Origin: Kitagawia praeruptora
Taxonomy: Eukaryota > Streptophyta > Magnoliopsida > Apiales > Apiaceae
Direction of reading: 5' to 3'
Assembly (NCBI GenBank): GCA_037693485.1
Contig: CM075346.1
Location: 97,322,501-97,386,500, forward strand
DNA: 64,000 nt
Shown in pieces: positions 11,324-22,741 of this stretch. Below the pieces are notes generated by a model that saw only the letters and a list, made by a program, of their open reading frames with translations, was not told the DNA's origin and ran no database searches. The stretch's first letter is position 1. Each line of letters begins with the position of its first letter. Both the position numbers and the translations under genes were made by a program.

Positions 11324-11630
11324 ATTTTAAAATTTAATATTTGTCATTAGTTCTAAAATGCTAATGAAGGTAAGAAATTTTGATTTAGAGAATTATAATA
11401 AGAAGTTTTAATACAATATTTATATTAATATTAAGCTATTTTAATAAGTAAATATAAATATTCGTGTTTTGCATGGATTATAAACCACCAAAATCACAAG
11501 TTCGATATTCCTCAACAACATATCAAGTTAAAATTTATATCTATATTTATGAAAAGTGATTTTAATACTAGCAAAATTTATGAATTCGATACTACTTAAG
11601 AACATGTTTTTTTAGTGTCTTATAAATAAA
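11324..11630. other. AT-rich spacer
   Basis: No ORF, repeat or RNA signature seen between the CACTA element and the Helitron-like 3' end. Confidence 0.45.
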
Positions 11631-11908
11631 CTAGCATAAAAACCCGTGCGAGGCACGGGTCGCTATTTTAAATTATATTTTTATAATAAATTGTGCATGA
11701 TCAATGTCTTTCAAAGTACTTCATGTGACTAATTAATGGAATTTTGCTTGTTAATGGCACTTATGCGATTATTGTGTACTTATTTAAGTATGTTCAAGTT
11801 TGTAATCTGAAAATTAATATGAGTAATATTGATGGTAGTCATGTTAATTTTTCTTTTTATGAGTCATATAATAGAATTCGAGTGTTTTATAGGCATCGTC
11901 TAATTAAG

Positions 11909-12107
11909 ATGATTTTTCAGAACACTTACAATACTAAACTGTTCTTCCACTTCTTTGAAAAAGATACATCCATTTAGTTCGATCTTCAATAATATTCAAG
12001 ATACAAACTAAATAGGCTTCAAGATATTGCATTATGCGAATAGGATTTTTCAGAACACTTACAATACTAAACTGTTCTTCCACTTCTTTGAAAATGATAC
12101 ATCCATT
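11909..12107. repeat. Direct repeat pair (about 65 bp)
   Basis: A segment beginning TTTTTCAGAACACTTACAA and ending near GATACATCCATTT occurs twice about 134 bp apart with few mismatches. The ORFs at 11744-11977 and 12034-12219 overlap it and look spurious. Confidence 0.8.
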
Positions 12108-12795
12108 TTGCTTTGATATTCAAGATATCAAAAACTTCGTAAATCTTCAAATATTCTACTCAGGCCTTGCGCTTTCACTTAAAACTATCTTTCCAACTCT
12201 TTCATCTATTTTCTTCTAATTTCTTCATTTTAAGCATCCTTTGTCCTTTACTATTCCTCTGTCCGCTAGACTTGTAAAACACCAAATAATTCTAATTGAC
12301 TGAATAAATATATCTTGTGTAACTACAAGCTTATCACACTCTAGAATATTTTTTCGTACTTTTATCATCATAAGTTAAAGTTGCTCATATGCCTTATGTT
12401 CGTGCTTTAACAATGAATTAATCATTTCTTTTTTCAAATACAGTTTCATCCAAAGATCCTAATTGGAGTGAACAGATAGACCAAAGACTTGAATGAGTTT
12501 GTTGTTTCTCTTAGCGAATTACGAGCCTCTAGCTAGCTTTACTTATTTTCTAAAATTTATTATAATTTTTTAATTGATATTTTAATTATTTTAAAAAATT
12601 CAAAAATTTTACCTTTAATCAAATGTGTCTTGGTAAATTTTTGATAAATCAATAAATTCGTCAAATAAATAATTTGTATAGTTCTATATATTGACATCGA
12701 TAGAGAATAATATTAATAAATGATATAACATAATATACTATAATCCGAATCAATAAATGTAAAAATAAAATATAGCCAAGAATTGTTATTATGTT

Positions 12796-12823
12796 GATTA
12801 TTATTATTATTATTATTATTATT
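12796..12823. repeat. ATT microsatellite
   Basis: About nine ATT units in an AT-rich context. Confidence 0.85.
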
Positions 12824-13180
12824 TTAAAGTTTAATTTAGTTCCAAATTTATTTACAAATGTATTACTATTAAGACATTCACATATTATGTGTATTATTTA
12901 TAAACACATGTGACATTGTGGCGTAGTGGCAAGAGCATGCATAAGTTACTTATAGATTCCCATGAACAACACTTTTTTTAATAAAAATGTGTTGGTGTTT
13001 TAGCTAAGTTTAATTTAGCTCCATAGTTATTTACAAATGTATTACTCTTAAACGACATTGACTTATTATGTGTATGGTTTGAAAACACATGTGACATTGT
13101 AGCATAGTGGTATGAGCATGCCTAAGTTATTTGATAGACTCAAGTTCGATTCCCATGAACAACACATTTTTTTAATAAAT
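12819..13180 (+). repeat. Duplicated tRNA-derived (SINE-like) unit
   Basis: The second copy has a Pol III A-box-like TAGCATAGTGG (13100-13110) and a B-box-like GTTCGATTCC (13144-13153) 44 nt apart, in the order and spacing of a tRNA promoter. The first copy (A box 12919-12929) has lost the B-box region by deletion. Both share flanks such as ACACATGTGACATTGT and end in ACAACAC plus a T-rich run. No cloverleaf is evident, so these are SINE or tRNA relics rather than tRNA genes. Confidence 0.55.
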
Positions 13181-13268
13181 ATTAAACATGAGGGCAAATT
13201 GGTATTTTCATGTGCATTAAAAAATCTCATATTTTCTTCTTGTGTTGGCCTATTATATATATAATAGA

Positions 13269-13611
13269 TAGATATTGGTTCTAATAAATCTCGAGATAAG
13301 CGAAAATTGATCCCCAAAAATTCTGGTTCTTAGTATTTGAGTTATCTAATGTTTAAGTTTAATATTTCTGTTTTCAAATTGTACTATATCATAAGTTTAT
13401 GGTTTGAGGTACAAATCTAATTTGGTTAACACCTTTTTTTATTAACACATTCCTTTTCGGTATCCTTTTATATTAACTACTTTTAAACAAAAATATTAAT
13501 AAACAAATACATAATACTCTACTATATATTAGTAAACTATATTAAGCAACATGAATATATTTTAATATTAACTAATTTTAAATAAGAAAATAATAATAAT
13601 AATAAATTAAA
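13269..13611. other. AT-rich spacer between Helitron-like elements
   Basis: Nothing recognised apart from TA-rich sequence leading to the TC start at 13612. Confidence 0.4.
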
Positions 13612-14035
13612 TCTATACTATTATATAAAAGCCGAAACATTAAAAGTTTGGTTCAACGGTACCTATTGAATTTACCTAATTACACTTACTCAATTAAAGA
13701 TCTACTAACTAATCAATTTCCTTTTTCAGGTTACACATATTATCTTTTCTATTTTCAAGAACTAAATAATTTCCTTTTCCACGTAAAATACAATATCTTT
13801 TATATGTTATCTGACTAAAATTTCTCATTTATTAATCAATTTCCTTTTTCAGTTTAAACATATAACCTTTTCTATTTTTCAATAACTAAATAATTTATTT
13901 TTTCATTTAAAATATAATATCTTTTACATTTTATCTAACTAAAATTTCTCCTTTTTAAAAACACTACCAACAATTTTGTTGTTTAATAAAATAACATAAT
14001 TATATATAATTACTATTAACTAATCAATTACTCCT

Positions 14036-14760
14036 ACCTTTTTCAGTCAAAACACATTACCTTTTCTCTATTCTTTAACTAAAATATCTCTTTTTTCAAT
14101 TATATCATGGACGGTTATCTTTTTCAGCAAAACACGTTACCTTTTTTCTTTATTCTTACTAAAACCTCTATTTTTCTAATTATATTATAGGCGTTTCAAT
14201 TTAATAAAATTTTTTTTAATAATAATAATTAACCAATTACCTTTTCAGCTAAAAATAACATAATTATATATAATTATTATTAACTAATCAATTACCTTTT
14301 TCAGTCAAAACACGTTACCTTTTCTCTTTTCTCTAACTAAAATCTCTCTTTTTCCAATTATATCATGGACGGTTACCTTTTTTCAGCAAAACAAGTTACC
14401 TTTTTTCTTTCTTCTTACTAAAACATCCATTTTCTAATTATATTACAGGCGTTTCTATTTAATACAAATAAAATAATAATATTATAATACTAATAATTAA
14501 CTGATTACCTTTTCAGCTAAAATATATCACCTTTTCTATTTTTTCTAATTACATTCCCTTTTTTCTAGAAATATAACGGGTAGCGTTAATTTCTCATTTT
14601 CTGAAAACTATGAACAATTTTATTTCGTAAAATAACATAATTAAATTATAATTACTATAAACTAATCAATTATTTTTTCACATAAATCATGCACGTTACT
14701 TTTCTATTTTCTCTAACTAAAATATCTTTTTTTTCAATTATATCACGGACGGGTATATTT
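14036..14760. repeat. Tandem about 250-bp units at the Helitron 5' region
   Basis: Landmarks such as TATCATGGACGGTTA recur at about 14104 and 14356, and as TATCACGGACGGGTA near 14741. Related sequence in reverse orientation recurs at about 23380-23700 and 37200-37960. Confidence 0.7.
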
Positions 14761-15349
14761 AATAAAATAAACTAATAATATTATAATCTATACTATTATA
14801 TAAAAACCGAAACAGTAAAAGTTTTGGTACCTGTTTTTTGGTACAAGTTTTTCGGTACTTCGTAAATTTACTTATTTATCCTTCATTATAAAGAAAAATA
14901 AATACACCTAAAATAAATAATAACATAATATAATTAATGGTAATTAGTCGATTGCCTTTTTCATATTTACTTTTTGTTGAAGATATTACCTTTTATAAAC
15001 ACCTTAAAATATATACCCACCATAATTTTCAAGAAAAATATAACACCTAAATTAAATGATAACATAATATAATTAATGGTAATTAGCTGATTAACATGAT
15101 AAAATTAATGGTAATTAGTCGATTGCCGTTTTCACATTAACATAATAAAATTAGTTGATTGTCTTTTTCACATTTACTTTTAGTCGAATATTTTACCTTT
15201 TATATATACCTAAAAACATCAATCAATCAATAATATTTTCTTTCGAATTAAAACACATTACCTGTGAGATAGTTAGTTATCGTAAAACAATCTCTCTCTC
15301 ACGTGTGAAGTTTTGGTGATTTGTCAAAATACGAAAGTGAAAAGTTAAT

Positions 15350-16440
15350 TTACTCCCCAAAGTGTTCTTAAGTGTGGTTTGAGTCACCAATTTATCCTCC
15401 TTGAATTACATTCAAGTGGTGCTCAAATAGGCCTTGTTTAAGTGGTGTTTTTGGTCCTTTTCTTGCACTTCTTCCTACCTCTCGGCAAGTACTTTCAAGG
15501 CAGCCTAGTGCACGTTTTTAACAGCCTTGTAAAGTGTTCTTACTTGCATATTTGAGTCACCTTTGGTACCTCCTTGGTTGCCTCTCATTTGGTGCTCAAA
15601 TTCGGCCATTTGGTAGTGATTTTGGACCTCTTTCTTGCTCATCTTTAAGCTCTCAGCCAAGCCCTTTGTAGGCAGTTTGTGTGCACGTTTTAACAGTCCT
15701 TAAGTGGTCTTGTTTGTGCTCTTGAGTCACCAAGATAACCTAGTTGAATACTCCTTGGTTGGTGCTCTTTTGGCTTGAGTTTCCTTGCATTTTGTCACTT
15801 CTTTTTACACTTATTCTTGACTACATTTGTGTAGTATATAGTGACAAGTAGCAAGAGTATTTGAAGAGCTTCTTGAAGTGTTTGCTTGCTCTTCTCTAAG
15901 TCCTTAACAACCTCTTGATTATACTTGGTTGAAAGGCTAAGAACATCTTTTGATTTGTGCTTAAATAGTGCATAAAACAAGTGGTTTAAACTTGTTATTT
16001 CTTAAATCAAAAGAGAGCTTCTTAACTTGGTTCATTTTAGTCCTTTTAATCTTACTTGAGCTTAAACGTTTAAGGACTAAATCAAGGCATATTGAACTTG
16101 CTCTTAACTGAAGCAAGATTCAAGTCTCTCGGCCCTTTTTGCTTGCTCCCTTCGGCCGAAGCATATAGACAAGTTATTGTCTATCAAGAGGAGATACTTA
16201 ACATCTCATAAACTCCTCTTTAAGTCCTTGATAACCACTTGATATATACTCGGTTATTAGGCCAAGACCTATCTTTGATTTGTGTTTTAAAGTTGCATAA
16301 ACGAGTTGTTTAAACTTGTTTGCTTTAAATCAAAAGAAAGGTTCTTAACTTTGTTTATGCTAGTTCCTTAAACATTTACTTGAGCTCACATCTTTAAGGA
16401 CTAAACCAAGCATCTTGAACTTGTTTCTTAAAACCGAAAC
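15350..16440. repeat. Long internal direct repeats of the solo LTR
   Basis: A unit with TTGAGTCACC, TGGTGCTCAAA and GCACGTTTTAACAG landmarks repeats about three times between 15350 and 15790. A second unit (AAGTCCTT...ACCACTTGAT...AAATCAAAAGA) repeats at about 15897-16110 and 16221-16430. The small ORF at 15795-15980 looks spurious. Confidence 0.75.
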
Positions 16441-16682
16441 CAAAGTTCATTTTATTCGGATATTTGCCCGAACTATTATACTATTACGTTTACATTTCTC
16501 GCACTAGTTTAACGCATAATAGCGGCCCTCATTTTTGTCCTATAGACAAAGTGAGTTACTTTTACGCACGTGTGAGTTTTATTTATATGCTTGTGTGTGG
16601 TGTGCTTAATTGATTGTTGTGTGTGTTTTACATACTTTCCGCACTAGCATTAATGCGTAATAGCGTCCCTCGCTTAGACGAG

Positions 16683-16701
16683 CTATATATATATATATAT
16701 A
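16683..16701. repeat. TA microsatellite
   Basis: Uninterrupted AT dinucleotides inside the solo LTR. Confidence 0.85.
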
Positions 16702-17379
16702 TTTATATTCGGCTTTATAGAAGCCATATTCAAGTGTTGTTGTGATAACACTAATATTTGTCGATTTTAAGTAGCTTGTTCCATATTCTTGTGAATATAA
16801 GCAACTCGCTCTAGCTTCGATAAATCAAGGTCGCTTTGGCCTAGGAATATTATTTTCGACCATTTCATTGTTGATCTAGGTCTTATAATATTTCTATACA
16901 AGTGTTTAACATATGTATACTTTGAGTTAGTAGCTTGTTTAATATTCTATGGAATATTTTTAACTCGCTCTTTCTCTTATTTATTTATGTTGGTTTACAC
17001 AAGTAAATTGTATATTTAATTTTATTTATATTCGGCCACACCGAGTATTTATATAAATTAATATACTTGATTTATATTTGTATTAACGTAGTATAACTCG
17101 TTAATATTTATATATCCTCCCACTTGATCTAGTTTGGATACTAGTTCATTTTTAATCGTCATTTTATAAAGGATTTTCAAGTCGTAGTGCTTGTATTATA
17201 TCCTTTGACGTGAGGTGAAGTGAAGTGAGGTGATTCTCGCTCTAAGACCCAAGCCTTAGATACGCTAACGGGGAGTTGGGTATCTTTGCGCCGTGAAGGG
17301 GAGAAAAGACCCAAGATCTAAGACCTAAGACCCAAGACCGTTAAAGGGTGTAGATACTAAAGTCTACGCAAAGGTTTTG

Positions 17380-17685
17380 CTTTCATAGTTTTGAGAAAGT
17401 AACTTGGAGTTACGTTTCGAGATAAACTTGTAAGTGGTTTTATTACGTGGTTTTGAGAAGGTAGTGGAGAAGCTACGCTTCAAGATAAACTCGTAATGTC
17501 TTACGTAGTTGTGAGGAAGTAACGGGGAGTTACGTTCCGAGATAAACTCGTAAGTGTTATACTTACATAGCATTTGAGGAGGTGACGGGGAGTTGCGGTC
17601 CAAGATAATCTTGTAAGGGGTTTGCTATTGTATTTTGAAGAGGTAACGGGTAGTTAGGCTCTAAGATAAATACATAGTGTTTGTA
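17380..17685. repeat. About 60-bp tandem repeat, five degenerate copies
   Basis: Units share the pattern GAGGAAGTAACGGGGAGTTAC, then CGAGATAAACTCGTAAGTG. The ORF at 17364-17603 on the minus strand is produced by this array and is not a convincing gene. Confidence 0.75.
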
Positions 17686-19437
17686 AAGGCTTCTCCGCCT
17701 ACTATAAGGAGTGTGATTCTTATAGTGGATAAATCTCGAGTTCGGGAGGAGCTCGGGGACTGGAGTAGGGGTGTTCGAATCCGTTAGGGGATTGCGGGCA
17801 TCACGAACCAGGATATATCGATCGTGTCAATCTTTTTACTTTCTCGCTTTTATATTCCGTATTTTATATTACTTGTTTATAAGTAATTAATTTTAAAAGG
17901 AGAAAGAAATTTAAAAACGCCAAGCTCTAAATTTTAAAAAAAGGGTCATAAGCTATTCAACCCCCCCTTCTAGCTTATTTTACCCTCCTTCGGGACCTAT
18001 CATTACCATTTTAATTTAAAACAAATCTTATAATCATTATTATATACCTAAAAATATCAAACCATAATTTTCAAGAAAAGTATAACACCTAAAATAAATA
18101 ATAACATAATATAATTAATGGTAATTAGTCGATTGTCTTTTTCACATTAACATAATAAAATTAAAGGTAATTAGTTGATTGCTTTTTTCACATTTAATTT
18201 TAGTTGAAGATATTACCTTTTATAAATACCTTACCTTTTTTCGAATTAAAACATGTTACCTTTTTAATTTAAAACAAATCTTATAATCATTAATATAACA
18301 TCATAATTTTCAAGAAAAATATAGCCCGAAAATATCGCACCATATTTTTGAATTATTAATAAAATATATTAAAAATCATAAACGTTGTTTATAAGAAGGA
18401 AACATTAGTATAATCTGTAAACATGAGTATATTAAATTATATCAAATTAAAAAAATTATTAAATATAATGATTATATAAAAATATAATTTTAATATTAAA
18501 TAAAATGTATAACATATTACAAGAAATCCGTGCATTGCACGGGTTATAAGGTAGTTATAATATAAAAGTTGAAACATTGAAAATTTTATTAGTTTGGTTT
18601 AGGTACAGTTATCTTAATTAATAAATAAAAAATAATACAATTAATGTTAAGCAGTCGATTGCCTTTTCTAATTAAAATACGTATTTATACTACTATATTA
18701 AAGTCGAAAGATTGAAAGTTTGTATATTTGATTATCATAATTATTAAAATGAATAATAAAACCATATAATTAATGGTTATTAATCAACTGCCCTTTTCAC
18801 ATATACTTTTAGTTGAAAATATTACCTTTCATAAACACCTAAAAACATTATAATATTTTTCGATCATTAATATTTTATTTCGAATTAAAACATGTTACCT
18901 TTTTAATTTAAAACAAATCTTACAATCATTAATAAATACCCAAAAATATCACACCATAATTTTTAAGAAAAATATACCACCTAAAAAAAATAATAACATA
19001 ATATAATTAATGATAATTAGTCGATTGCCTTTTTCACATTTACTTTTAGTTAAGATATTAAATTTTAGCTTAGAAAAAAAAAGATATTAAATTTTATAAA
19101 CATCTAAAAAGATCAATTGTATCATATATTTCAATCATTAATATTTCCTTTCTAATTAAAACACGTTACATTTTTAATTTACAACAAATCTTACAATATA
19201 TACCCAAAAATATTACACCATATTTTTCAATTATTAATAAAATATATTAAAAATCGTATACGTTGTTTATAATAAGGAAACATTAATATAATCCGTAAAC
19301 ATGAGTATATTAAATTATATCAAACTAAAATTAAAAAAAATATTAAATTAGTGATTATATAAAAACATAATTATAATATTAAATAAAATTTATAACATAA
19401 TATAAGAAACCCGTGCATTGCACGGGTTATAAGCTAG

Positions 19438-19884
19438 TAGTAAATAAATTTTGATAAGCAAAATGAAGAATGGGGTGTAGTTTGGTTCGCACGATTATTC
19501 CTTTCAACTACAATCGTGAGATCGTTCATGCTAATTTGATCTGAACCGTTAGATATGATACAAAAAATTATTCTGTACAAAAATTTTAAATTTCATCAAC
19601 AACATATTAATATTAACATTAATTATGAATATAATAAAATTAACAATTATTTGATTTATTTTGAGAAAATAAATAAAATTAAGATTACCAATTACACATT
19701 AATTATAGAAAAATAAAATATTCAAAAATAACCCATACTTTTTCATGAGTTACAAGTTAGTCTGAATAAAATATAAATTAAAAGTAAATATAGTATAAAG
19801 AATATTATTGAAGTGAAACAATAATTGATGTAAAAACATAAAGTATTTCCAAGAGACTCTTAGCCAAAGTATAATTGTTTATAT
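19438..19884. other. AT-rich spacer
   Basis: No gene or repeat recognised. Confidence 0.4.
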
Positions 19885-20547
19885 AGTAAAATCTCTATAA
19901 ATTAATATAGTCGGGACCAGAGAATTTTATTAATTTAGAGAGATATAAATTAATCGATAAATTAATAATTATTAATTTATAGAAATTTTTTGACATCAAA
20001 GAAAATTAATTTTCAATTAAAAATATTTAAATAGATTGGATTTTACGATTTATGTTTTATACTTAATTCAATTAATTCAATATACATTGTTCTACAAATT
20101 CAATGAGTATTAGCGAGATTCAGAGTAAAGATTCATGTATATTTAGATGGTATCAAAGATAAAACAACATTTTTGGAATCTTTTGCACGTAAAGAAGCAC
20201 TCAAGACGTGAAAAACATTTATTAATAACTTTTTTATGCTTTACGAAAATATCACATTTGAACTTTTGCATGTAAGTTAAGGATAATTTTCATATAGATT
20301 CAAATTTTAAGAATCCTAAAACATATTTTACAAAAGGTTAATACATATATTTTTATGATTATAAAGGATTTATTAATTTATAATATTATTGGGACCATAT
20401 GTTTATATAGGGTTTTTCAAAAAAATATTATCTTATTATCTTATCAAAATTGATCATTTTTTGAACTGGCCCAAGTTGGGACCGAAGGAAATTATTAATT
20501 TAGAGAGATTATTAATTTATCGAGTATTAATTTAACGAGGTTTTACT
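19885..20547. mobile_element. Foldback MITE-like element (663 bp)
   Basis: The left end AGTAAAATCTCTATAAATTA is an imperfect inverted match to the right end, whose reverse complement reads AGTAAAACCTCGTTAAATTA. Similarity extends into GGGACC and ATTAATTTAGAGAG motifs on both sides. The flanks show no clear target duplication, so the superfamily is unassigned. No ORF is present. Confidence 0.6.
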
Positions 20548-21035
20548 TTTTAGTAGTGAACTAGCATTTTGCCCGTACTTCGTACACGACATCTTATTTA
20601 ATTTAAAATGATAATACCAAAAATTTACCAAATTTGATTGATTTCTTAAAACATTTTATTTAATTTAAATTGACAATACCAAAAATTTAACGAATTTGAT
20701 TGATTTCTTAAAAAGATATTGTATGCAATTATATAAATAATCAATTTTTAGAAAGATATTATATACAGTTATATAAGTATTTAATAAAATAATGATATGC
20801 TAAAATTTATATAAAAAAGTAGCATACAATTTTATTTTAACAATGTTAAAATTTTATTTAATCCATCAAAATCTGCAATAAAAGTAATAAATATTTTTAC
20901 AAATATTGTTCTCTAATTGAAAACAATAATTAATTGTCTTCATTATTCAAATGCGGAAATGATAATCCCTTCACCCCCAATGGCTCCAAAACATTAAATG
21001 ACTCCAAAACATTAAACCTCATATAATATCAAGAA

Positions 21036-21077
21036 CATATTATATTAACTATGAGACCTCATAGTTAATATAATATG
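21036..21077. repeat. Perfect 20-bp palindrome with a 2-nt spacer
   Basis: CATATTATATTAACTATGAG (21036-21055) is followed by AC and then by its exact reverse complement (21058-21077). It would form a strong hairpin or cruciform. Confidence 0.92.
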
Positions 21078-21115
21078 TAAATGTTAGAGAACAATGAGAT
21101 CACATTTCAAGCAAT

Positions 21116-21530
21116 TTTTAATTTTTTTTTGTTAATTTTTTTATGAATGGATAGAGGGTAGAATTATAAGACTTTTGTGTGAAGATGCCCCTAGCGGGAC
21201 CCTTTAAAATAGCTTGAAATGTAGCGAACATGTGTGTTCTTACTATTCTCATTTTAATTTTTTTTGTTAATTTTTTTTATGAATGGATAGAGGGTAGAAT
21301 TATAAGACTTTTGTGTGAAGATGCCCCTAGCGGGACCCTTTAAAATAGCTTGAAATGTAGCGAATATGTGTGTTCTCACTGTTCTCATTTTAAAATTTTT
21401 TTGTTAATTTTTTTTTATGAATGGATAGAAGGTAGAATTATAAGACTTTTTTTTGTGAAGATTCCCCTAGCGGGACCCTTTAAAATAGATTGAAATGTAA
21501 TAAATATGTGTGTTCTCACTGTTCTCATTC
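21116..21530. repeat. About 137-bp tandem repeat, three copies
   Basis: ATGAATGGATAGA begins at 21143, 21279 and 21417, and each copy carries CCCCTAGCGGGACCCTTT and a T-rich run. Copy 3 has more substitutions. Confidence 0.9.
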
Positions 21531-22683
21531 TCACCAGAGCGTGACCATTAAACTGTATTAGTAAATTCATGTATAAAAATACAGTGTATATATATTATTA
21601 ATATAGATTCTTTTATTAAAAATAAGTAAATTATACAATTAAATAAGCAAGCCAAAATATCAGATAAATATTCTAGTAGATTTATAGTTTATGTTCAAAT
21701 TAAGGTCTTTCACCATAGCCCTCGCTTTCTGAAATTGTTGAATTTTTATTTTATTGACTTTATTATATTAAAAGTATGTTCTTATTGAAACGAATATAAT
21801 AATTTGAATTTGAATATATTTTTAAACTACTTATTTTGATGGGTTAATTTTTTTGTGATCAACTTAGAGGGGTGACCAAAAATAAAATTAATGGGAATAC
21901 ATAAACACATTACCCACGCTATGATAAACAATACCTATAAAATGGAAGTTGCTTATGTGGTTCAGGCTTGTTAATTACTTCAATACTTCATTAGCTTGAT
22001 CATCATGTGGACCATCTTTTTTTATCACTTATGTTGCTGGTATGTAGTCTATCTGTAACTAACATCTTTCTTTTTATCACTTATGTTGTTGCTATGTAGT
22101 CTATCTATAACTAAACATGTCTCTCTGCTTTTAATCTATATTTATAAATGCAAACTTCTTCTTGTATTGTATTTTGTTTTCAATATTTAAAATTATGTAG
22201 CTAGAGGAGAAGAGAAAGGCTGGAGGTGCAATCGTAGTACTACAACATTACTGAAAATAATTACAATATCATAATAGAATTTTTTGTTCCAATCTAAATT
22301 GGGTCATTCCAAATGCTGTGTAATGATAAAAAGGGGTATTAAAGAAATAAAGAAGATTAAAAAAATGAAGGATAATACTGTTTACCAAAAACACAGGTCT
22401 CCGCAAGAAGCTCACTTATTCACTTTTATCTTCAAATAATTTATGATTACAAATTATAACAATCACATTTTTCACTACCTATTCTCTCTCAAAAAGCCAA
22501 CTAAACTGAAAAAGGGAAAAGTTAGTGCTTTTATATTTTAATATGGAGCTCAAGTGAAAGTGTTAAATATGAAATCATATATGAAGTGAAATTGAACGCG
22601 AGTAAAGGAGATATTTAGAGCATAAATAAGAGCAATGTTGCCTGACCCAGAGGGTGAGGCTTGTGACGTGGGTCTGAGCTTCT

Positions 22684-22741
22684 AAGTATGCTATTCCATA
22701 GTCCCTTCGGAGACATCCGATAAAAAGTATGCTATTCCATA
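22684..22741 (+). pseudogene. Retroposed U6 snRNA 5' fragment with 17-bp target duplication
   Basis: Positions 22701-22724 match the first 24 nt of plant U6 snRNA as I know it, with one difference (A for G at U6 position 11): GTCCCTTCGG at 22701-22710, then GACATCCGATAAA at 22712-22724. The fragment is flanked by the exact 17-bp direct repeat AAGTATGCTATTCCATA (22684-22700 and 22725-22741). That is the footprint of a LINE-type target-primed insertion of a 3'-truncated U6 RNA. There is no upstream U6 promoter (USE/TATA) and only a quarter of the RNA is present, so it is not a functional gene. Confidence 0.82.

Larger units (their letters stand above)
11631..13268 (-). mobile_element. Helitron-like element, minus orientation (1638 bp)
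   Basis: On the minus strand it starts TCTATTATATATATAATAGG and ends with a hairpin (CCCGTGC/GCACGGG type, plus strand about 11643-11657) followed closely by CTAG. The preceding base on the minus strand is A and the following base is T, the Helitron A/T insertion rule. There is no Rep/helicase ORF, so it is non-autonomous. The interior includes a 65-bp direct repeat (about 11909-11973 and 12043-12107), an ATT microsatellite and tRNA-like units. Confidence 0.7.
15263..18002 (+). mobile_element. Candidate solo LTR (2740 bp) with TTACC target duplication
   Basis: Begins TGTGAGATAG and ends GGACCTATCA, with TTACC on both sides (15258-15262 and 18003-18007). The flanking Helitron repeat continues on either side. 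No primer-binding site, polypurine tract or coding ORF is found inside, so a solo LTR is the simplest reading. A C-run followed by TTCTAGCTTATTTT near the right end (17960-17980) resembles the 3' ends of large Copia LTRs. Strand is inferred from that feature only. Confidence 0.72.
13612..19437 (+). mobile_element. Cluster of Helitron-like elements, plus orientation, interrupted by a solo LTR
   Basis: Helitron 5' type starts (A then TCTATACTATTATATAAAA) occur at 13612 and 14787. Degenerate versions follow at about 18556 and 18687. Two 3' termini are visible: a hairpin at 18527-18543 followed by GTAG (18551-18554), and a perfect hairpin (CCCGTGC-ATT-GCACGGG, 19410-19426) followed by CTAG at 19434-19437 and then T. 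No helicase ORF is present. The cluster looks like end-to-end or nested non-autonomous copies. Which 5' end belongs to which 3' end cannot be settled by eye. Confidence 0.65.

Noticed and set aside
13090..13165. Functional tRNA gene
   Set aside because: A- and B-box-like motifs are present, but there is no convincing cloverleaf, acceptor stem or terminator pairing; better explained as a SINE relic.
22701..22724. Functional U6 snRNA gene
   Set aside because: Only about 24 nt of U6 are present, with no upstream sequence element, TATA box or T-run terminator.
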